64,000 nucleotides of DNA from JANPCX01 sp031431125. GTDB lineage: Bacteria > Pseudomonadota > Gammaproteobacteria > Burkholderiales > Burkholderiaceae_C. The stretch is taken from positions 84,710-148,709 of the forward strand of contig JANPCX010000046.1 of the NCBI GenBank assembly GCA_031431125.1. Direction: 5' to 3'. Made by a program: the position numbers and the translations under genes. This document shows, in pieces, positions 8,080 through 17,283 of the stretch (position 1 is the stretch's first letter; every line of letters begins with the position of its first letter). A model generated the notes under the pieces. That model was not told the origin of the DNA and made no database searches. It saw nothing but the letters and a program-made list of their open reading frames with translations.

Positions 8080-9245
8080 GGTTTGCTCCTGGTTGACGGA
8101 CTCTTGATCGGTGCGCTCAGCAATGGCGCCTCAGGTTGCGATGGTTCGCTGACATATTCAGCCAACATGGCCTCGTACTGGCTCAGTACATGGGGCCAGG
8201 TGAAGTGCTGGTGGAAACGCGTGCTCGCCATGCTGCGCATGTGGCCCAGGGTGTCGTGGTCACCGATCAAGGTATCCAAACGCGCATCGAACTCGTCTGC
8301 ACCTCGGAAGTACAGTGCCGCCTCGCCTGCCACCCAGCGGTTGAAGCGGTTGTCATGGGCGATGACGGCATTGCCGGCACCCAATGCTTCGACCAGAGAC
8401 GGGTTGGTGCCGCCCACTTGATGGCCGTGCACATAGGCCAGCGAGTGAAAACGCAGCGCCTGCACCACGGTTTTGTCGTAAATGGCACCGAGAAAACGCA
8501 CCTCGTCACTGGCCGCGGCCATCACAGCACGGTGGTAAGGGTTGTCTTGTGCATAGTTGCCCAGAACCACCAACTTGACGCCGCGCGGCTTTCTTGAAAA
8601 CCCCTGCACGATTTCGAGCAAGGAGTTTTCTGGCTCAGGCCGTGCGACTACGGTGAGAAACTTTCCTGGCACCAGAGCGAAACCGTGCAGCGCTTCGATC
8701 GGCGCCGAGGTGACGGCGTCGGCCCCATAAGGAATGGTGGTGATTTTTGTCGACCGAACGCGGGTGCTGAGGTGGGATTTGATCTGCGGGTGGTCGGCCA
8801 CCAAGTGGTTGCCCAACCAACAGCCGGCCCAATCGTTCAGCCAAAACCACAGCTTGGCGACCGGTCCCCATTTGGCACGTGACCACTCAATGCCGTCCAT
8901 GTTGATCACATTGGGAATGCCCTTGAGCCGCAGCCAGGCGCAGAAGACGGCGGTGTTGTAGCCGAGCGTGAGGCACAGATCCGGGTGGCGTGCCGCGTGG
9001 GCTGTGGCTTTCCAGTCGAAGGCGATGGTGCCTTTGGGGCCGTCCTGGGGAACGGGAATGTGCACCCGCTCAACGCCGTGCCAGCTGTCGTCAAACACCG
9101 GGCCGCTGCCGTCTTGTTGGCAATAGACGATGACACGCCACCCTCGCTGCACCAGGTACAGCGCCAGGTATTCGGCAAAGGTTTCAAAACCGCCGTGGGC
9201 TGCGGGAATGCCGCGTGTGCCGAGAATTCTGAGAACTTTTTTCAT
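8076..9245 (-). CDS. Glycosyltransferase, family 4 type with DUF1972 N-terminus
   Basis: A 389-aa GT-B glycosyltransferase. The N-terminal domain begins with the DUF1972 signature (ILGTRGIPAAHGGFETFAEY), which is common in rhamnosyl- and other deoxysugar transferases of polysaccharide loci. The C-terminal nucleotide-sugar domain holds FLTVVARPEPENSLLEIVQGF and the loop VGGTNPSLVEALGAGNAVIAHD, with the conserved Glu of the second EX7E-like position. The start at 9245 (MKKVLRILGTRG) lies 13 bp after the upstream glycosyltransferase and fits the domain start. The end overlaps the methyltransferase start by 4 bp. Likely adds one sugar of the repeating unit on the cytoplasmic face. Confidence 0.88.
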   Translation of the reverse strand: MKKVLRILGTRGIPAAHGGFETFAEYLALYLVQRGWRVIVYCQQDGSGPVFDDSWHGVERVHIPVPQDGPKGTIAFDWKATAHAARHPDLCLTLGYNTAVFCAWLRLKGIPNVINMDGIEWSRAKWGPVAKLWFWLNDWAGCWLGNHLVADHPQIKSHLSTRVRSTKITTIPYGADAVTSAPIEALHGFALVPGKFLTVVARPEPENSLLEIVQGFSRKPRGVKLVVLGNYAQDNPYHRAVMAAASDEVRFLGAIYDKTVVQALRFHSLAYVHGHQVGGTNPSLVEALGAGNAVIAHDNRFNRWVAGEAALYFRGADEFDARLDTLIGDHDTLGHMRSMASTRFHQHFTWPHVLSQYEAMLAEYVSEPSQPEAPLLSAPIKSPSTRSKP

Positions 9246-9258
9246 AGGTGCAAAAACG

Positions 9259-10401
9259 TCATGGGCGGTTGTAGACCTCAACCAACTGACGACCAATCTT
9301 CAGCCAGTCAAAGTCGGTCTTCATGGTGTGCAGGGCTTGAGTGCTGACACGGGCGCGGGCATCAACGTCGCTCAGCACTTGGTGGATGGTTTCGGCCAGG
9401 TGGTGGGCGTCGCCGCTCTTGAACAAAAAACCGTTGACGCCGTCGGCGACCACGTCTTTCATGGCATCCAGGTCGGAGGCAATCACCGGCACACCGTAGC
9501 TCATGGCCATGAGCAAAACACCGCTTTGGTAGATGCGTCGGTAGGGCAGCACCACCACGTCAGCAGCGGCGTAAAAGTGGGCCACCTCGGTATCGCGGAT
9601 GTAGCGGATGTGGAGCTTGACCGATTCGGCCAATGTGAGCCTTTGAATCAAGGCCTCATAACGCGAGAAGTCGTCTTTCCACACACGACCGGCAATCACC
9701 AAGGTGGCGGTGGGATGTTGCTCACGCACGGTAGCGAAGGCTTGAATCAGCAGGTCCAGTCCTTTGACTTCTTTGATTTGCCCAAAAAAAAGAACCACAG
9801 GTCCAGTTTCAGACGGCAACCACCCGAGCGCACGCCGCGCGTCCTCGCGGCTGGGGATGGCGCCGACAAACTCCAAATAGTTGCCATGGGGAATGGTGTG
9901 CACACGTTCTGGATTGACCTTGAGTTTCTCCGTGACTTCCCGGCCCGAGCTGCGGTTGTGCGCAATCACCTCGTGCACCAGCCCATAGGTTCTGGCCACC
10001 AGCCACTTGACGGACAGGCCCTCCTTGAAGGCTTCCACATCATGGGCGGTGACCACCACCTTGTAGGCCAGCAGACGCGACAACAGCACGCTCAAAAACT
10101 CAAGCCCGCCGACGTGGAAAAAATGAAAATGAACCACAGAAGCGCCTGCCCAACGCCCGCCCACCAAAGCCCGCAACAGACCCCGCACATAACGCAAGCC
10201 GCGTTGCCAAGCCGGGTCAGCACCGTAGATGCGCTGAAACACCGGCCGCACTTTGAAGGAACCGGGCTCTGCCAGCGGCGGGTTTTTGTCGCAGGTGTAC
10301 AGCGTGACCTTGGCGCCCGCTTGCTGTGCACCGCCGCACAGACCCACGTCGTAGTAGTTCATGCCGCCGTGGCCACCCACGGGTTCAATCACGCTGATCA
10401 T
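9259..10401 (-). CDS. Glycosyltransferase, family 4/1
   Basis: A 380-aa GT-B fold enzyme. The N-terminal glycine-rich acceptor loop is PVGGHGGMNYYD. The C-terminal domain includes VLFFGQIKEVKGLDLLIQAF and AAADVVVLPYRRIYQSGVLL followed by AMSYGVPVIASD. The acidic residue usually found before the AMxxGxPVV segment (EA in most family members) is replaced by Met in LLMAMSYG, so donor binding may differ. ATGA overlaps with the polymerase upstream (10398-10401) show tight coupling. Probably one of the two sugar transferases that build the lipid-linked repeat after EpsB priming. Confidence 0.87.
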   Translation of the reverse strand: MISVIEPVGGHGGMNYYDVGLCGGAQQAGAKVTLYTCDKNPPLAEPGSFKVRPVFQRIYGADPAWQRGLRYVRGLLRALVGGRWAGASVVHFHFFHVGGLEFLSVLLSRLLAYKVVVTAHDVEAFKEGLSVKWLVARTYGLVHEVIAHNRSSGREVTEKLKVNPERVHTIPHGNYLEFVGAIPSREDARRALGWLPSETGPVVLFFGQIKEVKGLDLLIQAFATVREQHPTATLVIAGRVWKDDFSRYEALIQRLTLAESVKLHIRYIRDTEVAHFYAAADVVVLPYRRIYQSGVLLMAMSYGVPVIASDLDAMKDVVADGVNGFLFKSGDAHHLAETIHQVLSDVDARARVSTQALHTMKTDFDWLKIGRQLVEVYNRP

Positions 10402-11909
10402 GGTTGGGGGCTCAGGCGAGGATTTTTGAAAGCAACGGGGTGGCGGTGGCTTGGGCCAGGGTGGGCCTCGGCCTGTGAGCGGCCCAGCACAATGCCCAGC
10501 AGCAAGAAATAACCGGCGCAGGAGTTGGGGCTCAGTGCCACTTCGTTGAATGCAATGTTGAAGAAGATGGCGTAAAAAAGAGATGCCACTAGCACGCGTT
10601 CCCTCACCTGCGTGACGCCCGGCAAACGTTCGGCAATTGCCACGAAGAAGGTGCCAAACACCACGAATGCCAAGAGGCCGAGCTGGCCAATGATCAAACC
10701 CAGACCGCTTTCGCGGATGTCGTCTGAGCCTTCAGCCAATACGCCCACGCCGCCCAAGCCCCGACCAAAGGGGTGGGCAGGCAAACTGGTGATGGCAGCG
10801 GCAAGACCGTGCACATGGGTGAGCAAACTTTGTGTGGAGTGCAGCAAGGTGTAGCCCACCATGGCAGCGCCCAGGGCGGCCGCCATGAGGGCGCCACACA
10901 CAAACAAAAACCGGCTGCCGAAGTAGTAGGCCCAGACGGTGAAAAAAATCAGCAAACCCAACAAGGCGCCTTTGCTGATGGCCAAAACAATGGCCAGCAA
11001 ACAAAAAGAGGCCAGAACCCAGCGCCTGCCATACCAAGCCAACATGAAGAAAAAGAAGAGCACGGTGCCAAAGTTCACCGGGTCGGCGTAGGACGAGGCC
11101 ATGCGCCGAATCTGTTCACCAAAAATCCGTTCTGACGAGACGAAGTTGGCGGGCAGCCCCCAGTGGGCCAAATTGGGAATGCCTTTTTTGATCCACAGCG
11201 TATCGATGTTGAAGAGGTCCCACACCCACTCTGACAGAACGTACTCGACGAAGCCAAAGCCGATGGTCAACCAAGCCAGCACCACCACAATGCGTGTGAA
11301 ATGGTCTTGGCGCACACGTTGTGCGGCGAGCAAACCCAGCAGCAAAAAGACGGCGGGGGTGATCATGTTCCTTGCCGAGGTGACCATGGCCACCATGGGT
11401 GCATGCAGCAAGGCGACCGACACCACACCGAAAAGCAACAAGGCCAGCGCGACAGCCGCACTCACCTTGACCAAGGGGTCTTTGATGTTGGCCTTCAGCA
11501 CAAAACCGAAAACCAGTACCAGCCCCACGGCATAAACAATGTGGGCCAACAAAGACACCTGGATGGACAACGCGTCCGCCCGTTCCGCAACCGATCCGAG
11601 GTAGAGGTTTTGTGTGGCCGAGATCCACAGCGGGATCAACACATAGCCCGAGATGTCGCGTTGGTTGCTGAACATCAAACCGCAACCGATGTAGGCCAAT
11701 GTGGCGAAGAGGGCAGCGCTCGCGCACAGAATCACGCCGGCCGGGTCCAGCAAATATGCCAATAAAGCTGGAGATACCAGCATCAGGTACACCAGCACGG
11801 TGCCACTGACGTCGGTTTGCAGCCCGTTTTTGATCACCGGCTTTGGTGCCCAAGCGGTCTGAGGCCCGCGCCATGTCGGAGCGCTGGTGGAGGTGTGGGC
11901 CACGCTCAT
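10398..11909 (-). CDS. O-antigen ligase/Wzy-like polysaccharide polymerase
   Basis: A 503-aa protein with about ten to twelve hydrophobic segments and one larger periplasmic loop (about residues 365-420: LLTHVHGLAAAITSLPAHPF, GRGLGGVGVLAEGSDDIRESG). The loop has the GxGxG and SG features common in the Wzy/WaaL superfamily. It would polymerise or ligate the repeat units in the periplasm. I selected the ATG at 11909 (MSVAHTST), whose ATGA overlap with the GH5 stop codon matches neighbouring junctions. The alternative upstream start at 11969 would add 20 residues encoded inside the GH5 gene. Confidence 0.85.
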   Translation of the reverse strand: MSVAHTSTSAPTWRGPQTAWAPKPVIKNGLQTDVSGTVLVYLMLVSPALLAYLLDPAGVILCASAALFATLAYIGCGLMFSNQRDISGYVLIPLWISATQNLYLGSVAERADALSIQVSLLAHIVYAVGLVLVFGFVLKANIKDPLVKVSAAVALALLLFGVVSVALLHAPMVAMVTSARNMITPAVFLLLGLLAAQRVRQDHFTRIVVVLAWLTIGFGFVEYVLSEWVWDLFNIDTLWIKKGIPNLAHWGLPANFVSSERIFGEQIRRMASSYADPVNFGTVLFFFFMLAWYGRRWVLASFCLLAIVLAISKGALLGLLIFFTVWAYYFGSRFLFVCGALMAAALGAAMVGYTLLHSTQSLLTHVHGLAAAITSLPAHPFGRGLGGVGVLAEGSDDIRESGLGLIIGQLGLLAFVVFGTFFVAIAERLPGVTQVRERVLVASLFYAIFFNIAFNEVALSPNSCAGYFLLLGIVLGRSQAEAHPGPSHRHPVAFKNPRLSPQP

Positions 11910-12955
11910 GGTTGGGTGTTCTGCACGATGGCGTCCAGCATGGCGGGGTTGGGCATCCAGCCCTCCCAAATCTGAAACGCATGAAAGCCCCAGGACCAGC
12001 CGGCTTCATTGAACAAGTCGAGCAGGTCTTTGATGTAACGACCGCGGGCATCGGCATTCGCGAAATGGTTGATGCCGAACTCGCCCACAAAGATGGGCAC
12101 CTGGTGTTTCTTGGCGAACACCAGCGCGTCATTCATGTGCTGGGTCAACTGGGCTTTGTCGACCAGCATGCCCGCGTAGTTTCCGGGGTAGCTCAGGGCG
12201 GCGATTTGCCCGAACTGGCGCACGCCTTGGTGGGTCAGCTCCACCGGGTGATACATGTGGAAGCTGTAGACGATGTAAGGGTCGTCAATTTTCTCCAACT
12301 GCCGGAAGCGAAACGGTTTCGCCCAGTCGGTGGTTTCAACAATCAATGGGACTTTGCTGTCGACTTCGCGAACCGCGGTGACGAGCCGTTTGGCCAAAAC
12401 GTTCCAGTCCTGCATCGTGCCGCGTATTTGGCGAAAGTCTTTTTGGAAATCGTCCGGCGGTGTGGGTTCGTTCAGCAGGTCGTAGCCGATCAAAGCCGGG
12501 TGGTCCTTGAAGACAAGGGCCAGGTTTTTCCACAGCATCACCAAGCGGTCCTGCAGCAAGGGTTGCGTCCACAGCTTGCCGTCGTGGCCTTCTGCGCCGC
12601 CCTCCGGTCTGTGCAGATCCAGAATGACGCCCAGGCCCCTCGCCTGCGCAGCATCCAGCAAGGTTTTGATTTGCTGGTGAATCACATGGTGTGGCGGCAG
12701 GCCAGAGATCGAGATGCCGAGCAGCATGTCGTCTTCCAGAATGATCTGTGCACGCACCGCATTGACGCCCCAGTTGTTCTTGAGCAAACCCAGCTCCAAT
12801 GACGTCGTGGACAGCAACACATTCACGGCTTTGATCCGGCCTTGTTGCCAGTTCTGCCAGTTGGTTTCGTGTTGAGCGCAGGCGGGGCCCAGCGTGAGCA
12901 AGCTGCAACAAAGCAGCAGCGAACGAAACAGGGTGGGAATGGTGCGAATGCTCAT
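11906..12955 (-). CDS. Glycoside hydrolase family 5, secreted
   Basis: A 349-aa protein with an N-terminal signal peptide (FRSLLLCCSLLTLGPACAQ) and a GH5 (cellulase-like) TIM barrel. The catalytic acid/base Glu is in YDLLNEPTPPD and the nucleophile Glu in PIFVGEFGIN; VILDLHRPEGG is another barrel-strand motif. Periplasmic glycosidases are common in exopolysaccharide loci, where they trim or release chains and clear misplaced polymer, which points to a beta-linked glucan or mannan-like backbone. The start at 12955 is preceded by CTAGGG, part of which is the edge of the hairpin element at 12963-13369, so the insertion contributes to its ribosome binding site. Confidence 0.9.
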   Translation of the reverse strand: MSIRTIPTLFRSLLLCCSLLTLGPACAQHETNWQNWQQGRIKAVNVLLSTTSLELGLLKNNWGVNAVRAQIILEDDMLLGISISGLPPHHVIHQQIKTLLDAAQARGLGVILDLHRPEGGAEGHDGKLWTQPLLQDRLVMLWKNLALVFKDHPALIGYDLLNEPTPPDDFQKDFRQIRGTMQDWNVLAKRLVTAVREVDSKVPLIVETTDWAKPFRFRQLEKIDDPYIVYSFHMYHPVELTHQGVRQFGQIAALSYPGNYAGMLVDKAQLTQHMNDALVFAKKHQVPIFVGEFGINHFANADARGRYIKDLLDLFNEAGWSWGFHAFQIWEGWMPNPAMLDAIVQNTQP

Positions 12956-12962
12956 ACAGACC

Positions 12963-13369
12963 CTAGCCCGCATGTTTCACCAGGGGCGCGCCCGAGTGGG
13001 TTGTGCTGCGGTGCGCTGGCAAGGGTGTAGCAGGGATTTAGCGAAACTTCGTTTTCGGACAGCTTGCTGTCCGCCTGCGGAACGACCAGCGCTTGCACGC
13101 GCTGGTGCGCCCTGCAAGGGTGACGACGCTGCGGGCTTGTGCCCGCGAGGCTGAGACCGGACACAAACAGTCCTTGAGGACTGTTTGTGCCTGTCGAGGG
13201 CCAAAGCCTCTGGCTTTGGCGGAGCAACGCAGCCAGCGTGCCGCGGCACAGCTCAATCGGGTGTGTAGCGCTCGGTACAAATTGGATTTGGCACTCGAAG
13301 CCAGGAAAGTGAGCATTCATGAAGTGTTGCGGGGCATAGAAGAGCGACCTGGTGAAATATGCGGGCTAG
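12963..13369. mobile_element. Element 1: inverted-repeat-bounded hairpin-rich insertion (407 bp)
   Basis: Bounded by 22-bp inverted repeats with one mismatch (12963-12984, beginning CTAGCCCGCATGTTTCACCA, and 13348-13369). It contains no credible gene. It holds a string of perfect hairpins: CGGACAG/CTGTCCG near 13057-13076, ACCAGCGC/GCGCTGGT near 13084-13105, GCGGGC/GCCCGC at 13131-13146, a 12-bp stem at 13162-13189 and an 8-bp stem at 13201-13219. The element lies between the flippase and GH5 genes. The flippase stop codon TAG is the element edge itself. Core blocks are shared with element 3, and the double-hairpin cassette with element 2. It resembles a MITE-like non-autonomous element; no transposase is in the window. 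Confidence 0.7.
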
Positions 13370-14670
13370 TTCTTCGCGCGCAAAGCGCGGATGTCAAGGT
13401 TCCAGCCCCGCAGCGCATTCACGCCAAAGATATGGCGCACGCAACCGAACAAGTAGGCCAAGGCCATGGCCCATTCACTCACCACCATGGCCACAGTAGC
13501 GCCCAGAAGGCCATGGCTGGAGATGGCGACAAATGACAGCGGCACCATCACCACCGCCAACACCATTTGCGTGTGCAGCCGTGGTTTCATGTTGCCAAAG
13601 GTGCCATAGGCGGCCGCGATGAAACAGGAGAGGTAACGAGCCGGGATGCACAGGCTGGCCATGGCCAACACGGTGCCCACCTCGTCGTAAGCCGAACCGA
13701 AAGCGATGTGCACCAAATAAGGCGCGAGCAGCGCAACACCAACTGCCATCAGCAGACCCGTGAGCAAGGCGACACCGCAGCATGTCCTGAAAACCTTCAA
13801 GAAGAAGGCAGGGTGGTGCGTGGCCCAAAGGTGAAACTTCACCATCAGGTAACGCTGGGCCACGACGGTGGGAATCAGGTACACCGCGGTCAGAATGCTC
13901 AGCCCCAAGCTGAACACACCCGCTGCTGTGTGCGACGACAGGGTGGCCAACATCAGCACGCCACTTTGAAAGTAAACCAAAAAAACAAAATTGCTCAGAC
14001 CGAAAGGCCAGGCACTTGCAGCTGCTTGGGTGAACGGTACTTTCTCCATGGCGGGCGCTGTGCGAGGTGACTCCCGACTTGGCTGGTCTTTCCAGCGGGC
14101 GCGCAGCAGGGTCGCCAATGCCAACACCCCCACGGCCGTCGACACGACACCAATGCCGATGGAGATGGCCACAATGCTCCAGTTCAAAAGCCAACCGGCC
14201 AGGGCAACCGCCACGCGCAGCAAGTTGGGAACCACTGTCCACATCGACACCCCGAGATGGTTGCCCTCCACCTGGTAGCGGGAGATGGCCAATTCAGCGC
14301 CCACGAATGAGAGGATCAAAGGAGCCAAGGCCAATCCAACCATGAGGCCGGTGCTGTCTGTGCTCAAGGAGATGGTGTAGGCCGCACAGGCCAAGATGCC
14401 GGCACACATGGAGTAGGACATCGCGGTCAGGCAGCCCTTGATCCACCGCCGCGCCGCTGGCCCTTCTTCACCGAAGACCCGCAGCAAAAAGCCCGACACA
14501 CCCAAGCCCGCCAGCGGGGCCAAGATGGCTGCGGCAGTCAGCGCACCCGCGTACAGGCCGTAGTCGTTGGGTTGCACGGAACGGGCAATCATCATTTGGC
14601 TGAGTAAGGCGAAACCCGCCGCGAACAAGGAGGCCAGCCACATGAAGGAGATGGAACGAATGGCGGCCAT
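13366..14670 (-). CDS. Polysaccharide flippase (Wzx/MATE-like)
   Basis: A 434-aa membrane protein with about twelve to fourteen hydrophobic segments and the N-terminal pattern of PST/MOP-superfamily flippases (FMWLASLFAAGFALLSQMMI, RSVQPNDYGLYAGALTAAA). It would move the undecaprenyl-linked repeat unit to the periplasm for the Wzy-like polymerase. The start at 14670 follows the epsI stop by 2 bp. The 3' end is odd: the final codons (...RAKN) run into TAG supplied by the terminal inverted repeat of element 1, so the native C-terminus may have been shortened or altered by the insertion. Confidence 0.85.
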   Translation of the reverse strand: MAAIRSISFMWLASLFAAGFALLSQMMIARSVQPNDYGLYAGALTAAAILAPLAGLGVSGFLLRVFGEEGPAARRWIKGCLTAMSYSMCAGILACAAYTISLSTDSTGLMVGLALAPLILSFVGAELAISRYQVEGNHLGVSMWTVVPNLLRVAVALAGWLLNWSIVAISIGIGVVSTAVGVLALATLLRARWKDQPSRESPRTAPAMEKVPFTQAAASAWPFGLSNFVFLVYFQSGVLMLATLSSHTAAGVFSLGLSILTAVYLIPTVVAQRYLMVKFHLWATHHPAFFLKVFRTCCGVALLTGLLMAVGVALLAPYLVHIAFGSAYDEVGTVLAMASLCIPARYLSCFIAAAYGTFGNMKPRLHTQMVLAVVMVPLSFVAISSHGLLGATVAMVVSEWAMALAYLFGCVRHIFGVNALRGWNLDIRALRAKN

Positions 14671-14672
14671 CG

Positions 14673-15359
14673 TTATCCGCCAATCAATACCAAGCGCGCA
14701 CTGCTGGACAACGCGCCCACCATGGACTGCATGAAGGCCTGGTGCACGGGGTAGGCCGCTTGGGCATCTTGCGAGATGGACGAGGCCCGCACCAACACGC
14801 CATCTGGAATTTGACCGGACAAGCCGTAGCGGATGCGCGCCAAACTTTGTTTGAATTGACCCAGCACGAATTGGTTGCCGATGCGCACCCAATAGGTCAC
14901 GGGTTCATGGCGTTGGCCCAGGTGGGTCATCAGGTGTTGGACGGGGATGGTGGTGGTGCCTGCATGAATGGTGTTGGCGCCTTGGGGCCGCACCTGAAAG
15001 CCTTGCGCGGTGTAGCAGACCTCGGGCCGATGCACTTGCAAATCGCGTGATTGACTGGCCCCATAAGCGATGGACAGCATCACCACCTCACCGCTGGAAT
15101 TGACATAGGTGCGGGTGAGTGTTTCGGTGTAAGTCGCTTGCAGCTGAGCAGCCAGTTGCGGGTTGATGATTTGCTGGCTGGTGTGACGCAGTTCAGTCCA
15201 GTCACCAAAACTGCGAGGCACGAGTTCGGCCAAATTCACAGTTTGTTCTTGGTCGGAGGTGAATTTTTTGGGGCTCATCCACGCAGCTGCACTGGCGCAC
15301 AACACCATCAGTGCCAACACCAACCAATTCTTGAGTCCACTGCTTGCCATGGCGTTCAT
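14673..15359 (-). CDS. epsI: EpsI-family exosortase-associated protein
   Basis: A 228-aa protein with an N-terminal membrane anchor (WLVLALMVLCASAAAWM) and a periplasmic EpsI/DUF3485 domain. The family hallmark HRPEVCYTAQGF is present (about residues 113-124), as are AYGASQSRDLQ upstream and YWVRIGNQF. EpsI-type domains occur next to or fused with exosortases; their exact role in polymer assembly or sorting is not established. The start overlaps the exosortase stop by 4 bp (15356-15359), so the two are translationally coupled. Confidence 0.9.
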   Translation of the reverse strand: MNAMASSGLKNWLVLALMVLCASAAAWMSPKKFTSDQEQTVNLAELVPRSFGDWTELRHTSQQIINPQLAAQLQATYTETLTRTYVNSSGEVVMLSIAYGASQSRDLQVHRPEVCYTAQGFQVRPQGANTIHAGTTTIPVQHLMTHLGQRHEPVTYWVRIGNQFVLGQFKQSLARIRYGLSGQIPDGVLVRASSISQDAQAAYPVHQAFMQSMVGALSSSARLVLIGG

Positions 15360-16357
15360 CTCGAAGGCGCGATGTGGCGCCGTGCTCCCGCAGGTTTGGC
15401 AAGGCGCTGCAGGGCTGCATCGACCGCAACCACCAAGAGCAAGGCACTCAAGAACAGCACCATGCCAGCAAATCCGTGCAGAAAACCCTGGCCGGCTTCG
15501 TCACCAAAGTGGTAGGTGACCAAGGTCAATGTGATGACGCGGATGACGTTGGCGGTGAATGAGATGGGGACGATCAACACCGCCAAAGTGACATTGCGAA
15601 AAACAGAATCCCGGCGCACCAAACTCAAGTACAACAGGCCCAGTGCTTCCAAGGTGAGCAGGGTGTGCAAGCCAGCGCAGGCATCTGCCACCAAGAGCAC
15701 ATACTGGCCCACTTGCAACACCACACCGGTGCGGGCGATTGGATAGCCAGCCCAATACAGCACGTGTTCAGCCACATAGGACACCGCCATCTTCATGGGC
15801 ATGGTCAGGGTGTCCACCACCATGCTGGGCAAGGGCACCATGAAGAGCATGAAAAAGAAAACAAACCACTGGGTTTTGAGGGCTTGCACGCCGAAGTTCA
15901 GCAACAGCAAACCCGCCAGCAAGGCCACGGCGGAACCGACCTCCAGCATCAAGATGTTTTGCGAGCGCCCCACGGTGTACATCAGCAATGCCAGCACCAA
16001 CACTGGCCAGCCCCAAACGCTGGCTTCTTGGCCGCGACTGACCGCCAGCATCGTGTCCCACTTGCGATGGGCCAACCACAATGAGATCACCAACACAATG
16101 GGACCATGCATGTGGTCGTCTTTGGCCCACAAGCCGGTCAGCAAGTCCCGCAAGGTGGGCAGGTAGAGCAGCAGCAAGCCCAATACGAGGGGCAACCAGC
16201 GCAGCGCGACGTTCGCAGGCCCTCCGGGGGCGTACAGCGCCTGTGCATGGAGCGAGGATGAGGCCATGGCGTGATGTGACGGCCGTGCAGTCTCGGGTTT
16301 GGAGACGATAGCCCCCGTGCTCACCAGCAGGTCTGCACCGACGCGCCATTCACGCAT
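15356..16357 (-). CDS. xrtB: Exosortase B
   Basis: Polytopic membrane cysteine protease/transpeptidase-like enzyme of the exosortase family, which processes PEP-CTERM proteins. The presumed catalytic residues are visible: Cys in ADACAGLHTLLTLEA, Arg in ANVIRVITLTLV and His in GQGFLHGFAG. About eight hydrophobic segments surround them. I chose the start at 16357 (MREW), which overlaps the epsG stop by 8 nt; the ATG at 16267 (MASSSLHAQ) would give 303 aa, closer to the typical family length, and is a real alternative. Its cognate substrate in the window is the FxDxF PEP-CTERM protein at 24572-25108, at the far end of the locus. Confidence 0.9.
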   Translation of the reverse strand: MREWRVGADLLVSTGAIVSKPETARPSHHAMASSSLHAQALYAPGGPANVALRWLPLVLGLLLLYLPTLRDLLTGLWAKDDHMHGPIVLVISLWLAHRKWDTMLAVSRGQEASVWGWPVLVLALLMYTVGRSQNILMLEVGSAVALLAGLLLLNFGVQALKTQWFVFFFMLFMVPLPSMVVDTLTMPMKMAVSYVAEHVLYWAGYPIARTGVVLQVGQYVLLVADACAGLHTLLTLEALGLLYLSLVRRDSVFRNVTLAVLIVPISFTANVIRVITLTLVTYHFGDEAGQGFLHGFAGMVLFLSALLLVVAVDAALQRLAKPAGARRHIAPSR

Positions 16358-17270
16358 CGTTGAGCACCGCGCCCACCACAGCGGCGGCGCCACTGTCTTG
16401 CAAACGGCCCAGCAGGGAAGCACTGTGTGGCACCGAGCTGATGTTGCGACGGGCCACCATCAGCGCCGCACCAGCACGTGATGTGATGATTTCGGCGTCG
16501 GAAAACTGCTGTGCGGCCGGGGTGTCGATGATGACGAGGTCGTAGGTCAACCCCGCTTCGTGCAGCAGCGCCGAAAACCCGGGTCGGCCCAGCAGCTCCT
16601 GGGGATTTGGTGGGAAAGCGCCGCTGGGCAACACGGCCAAACCTGGCAAACCCACAATTGGGTGGGCGGCTTCGTGCAACGTGGTGCGCCCGGCCAGCAG
16701 TCCGGAGAGACCCACACTGGCCCCGAGCTTGAACATGGTGCGCAAACGACCGGCGCGCAAATCACCGTCGATCAACAAGGTGCGCTCGCCTTGCTGGGCA
16801 AAGACGATGGCCAGGTTGGCTGCGACAAAACTGCGGCCCTCGCCGCTGTTGGGGCTGATCACCGCCAAGGCACGCGGACCGCTTGCCGCATTGAACCAGC
16901 GAAGCATGAGCTGGCTGCGCACCGCGCGGAGGTTCTCGCCAGCGCGGCTGAAGGGTTTGTAGGCCGCCACCAACTCGGTGCTGACGCTGGCGTCTTGGTT
17001 GGGCAGGTAGGCATAGTGGAACTGGCGGCTCAGCGCGAAGTCGACATCTTCTTTGCGCAGCAGCTTGAGTGCGACTGCAGTCGTGCCGAACGGTGTTTTG
17101 TCTTGCTTTTGGCGTTCTGCCACACGCACCGCATCGGCGGGGCTCAGGCGGCCCGCGGCCACCAAGATGTCGCCGATGGTTCGTGTGGAGGCAGCCACGG
17201 CGCTGTAGTCTCGTTGTGGCTCAGCGGTTGACGACAGGGCGGGTTTCAGTGTGGTGATGTGGGCGTTCAT
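16350..17270 (-). CDS. epsG: Chain-length-determinant tyrosine kinase EpsG
   Basis: A 306-aa cytoplasmic BY-kinase-like ATPase. Walker A is SPNSGEGRSFVAANLA (about residues 139-154), Walker A' is LLIDGDLRAGRL and Walker B is YDLVIIDTPAA. The N-terminal region (TIGDILVAAGRLSPADAVRV) resembles the short MshEN-like domain found in EpsG proteins. The protein ends VLNDA without a tyrosine-rich tail. It partners with EpsF to regulate chain length and export. The ATG at 17270 has a good ribosome binding site (GGAG, 7 nt spacing). Just upstream lies element 2, which separates it from epsF; in other loci these two genes are usually directly adjacent. Confidence 0.88.
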   Translation of the reverse strand: MNAHITTLKPALSSTAEPQRDYSAVAASTRTIGDILVAAGRLSPADAVRVAERQKQDKTPFGTTAVALKLLRKEDVDFALSRQFHYAYLPNQDASVSTELVAAYKPFSRAGENLRAVRSQLMLRWFNAASGPRALAVISPNSGEGRSFVAANLAIVFAQQGERTLLIDGDLRAGRLRTMFKLGASVGLSGLLAGRTTLHEAAHPIVGLPGLAVLPSGAFPPNPQELLGRPGFSALLHEAGLTYDLVIIDTPAAQQFSDAEIITSRAGAALMVARRNISSVPHSASLLGRLQDSGAAAVVGAVLNDA

Positions 17271-17283
17271 GCACGTACTCCGG

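Noticed and set aside
12952..13320. Open frames inside element 1, and similar ones inside element 2 (17267-17605)
   Set aside because: Arg/Pro/Ala-rich translations of GC-rich palindromes without protein features. The frame shared with element 3 follows nucleotide similarity, not protein conservation.
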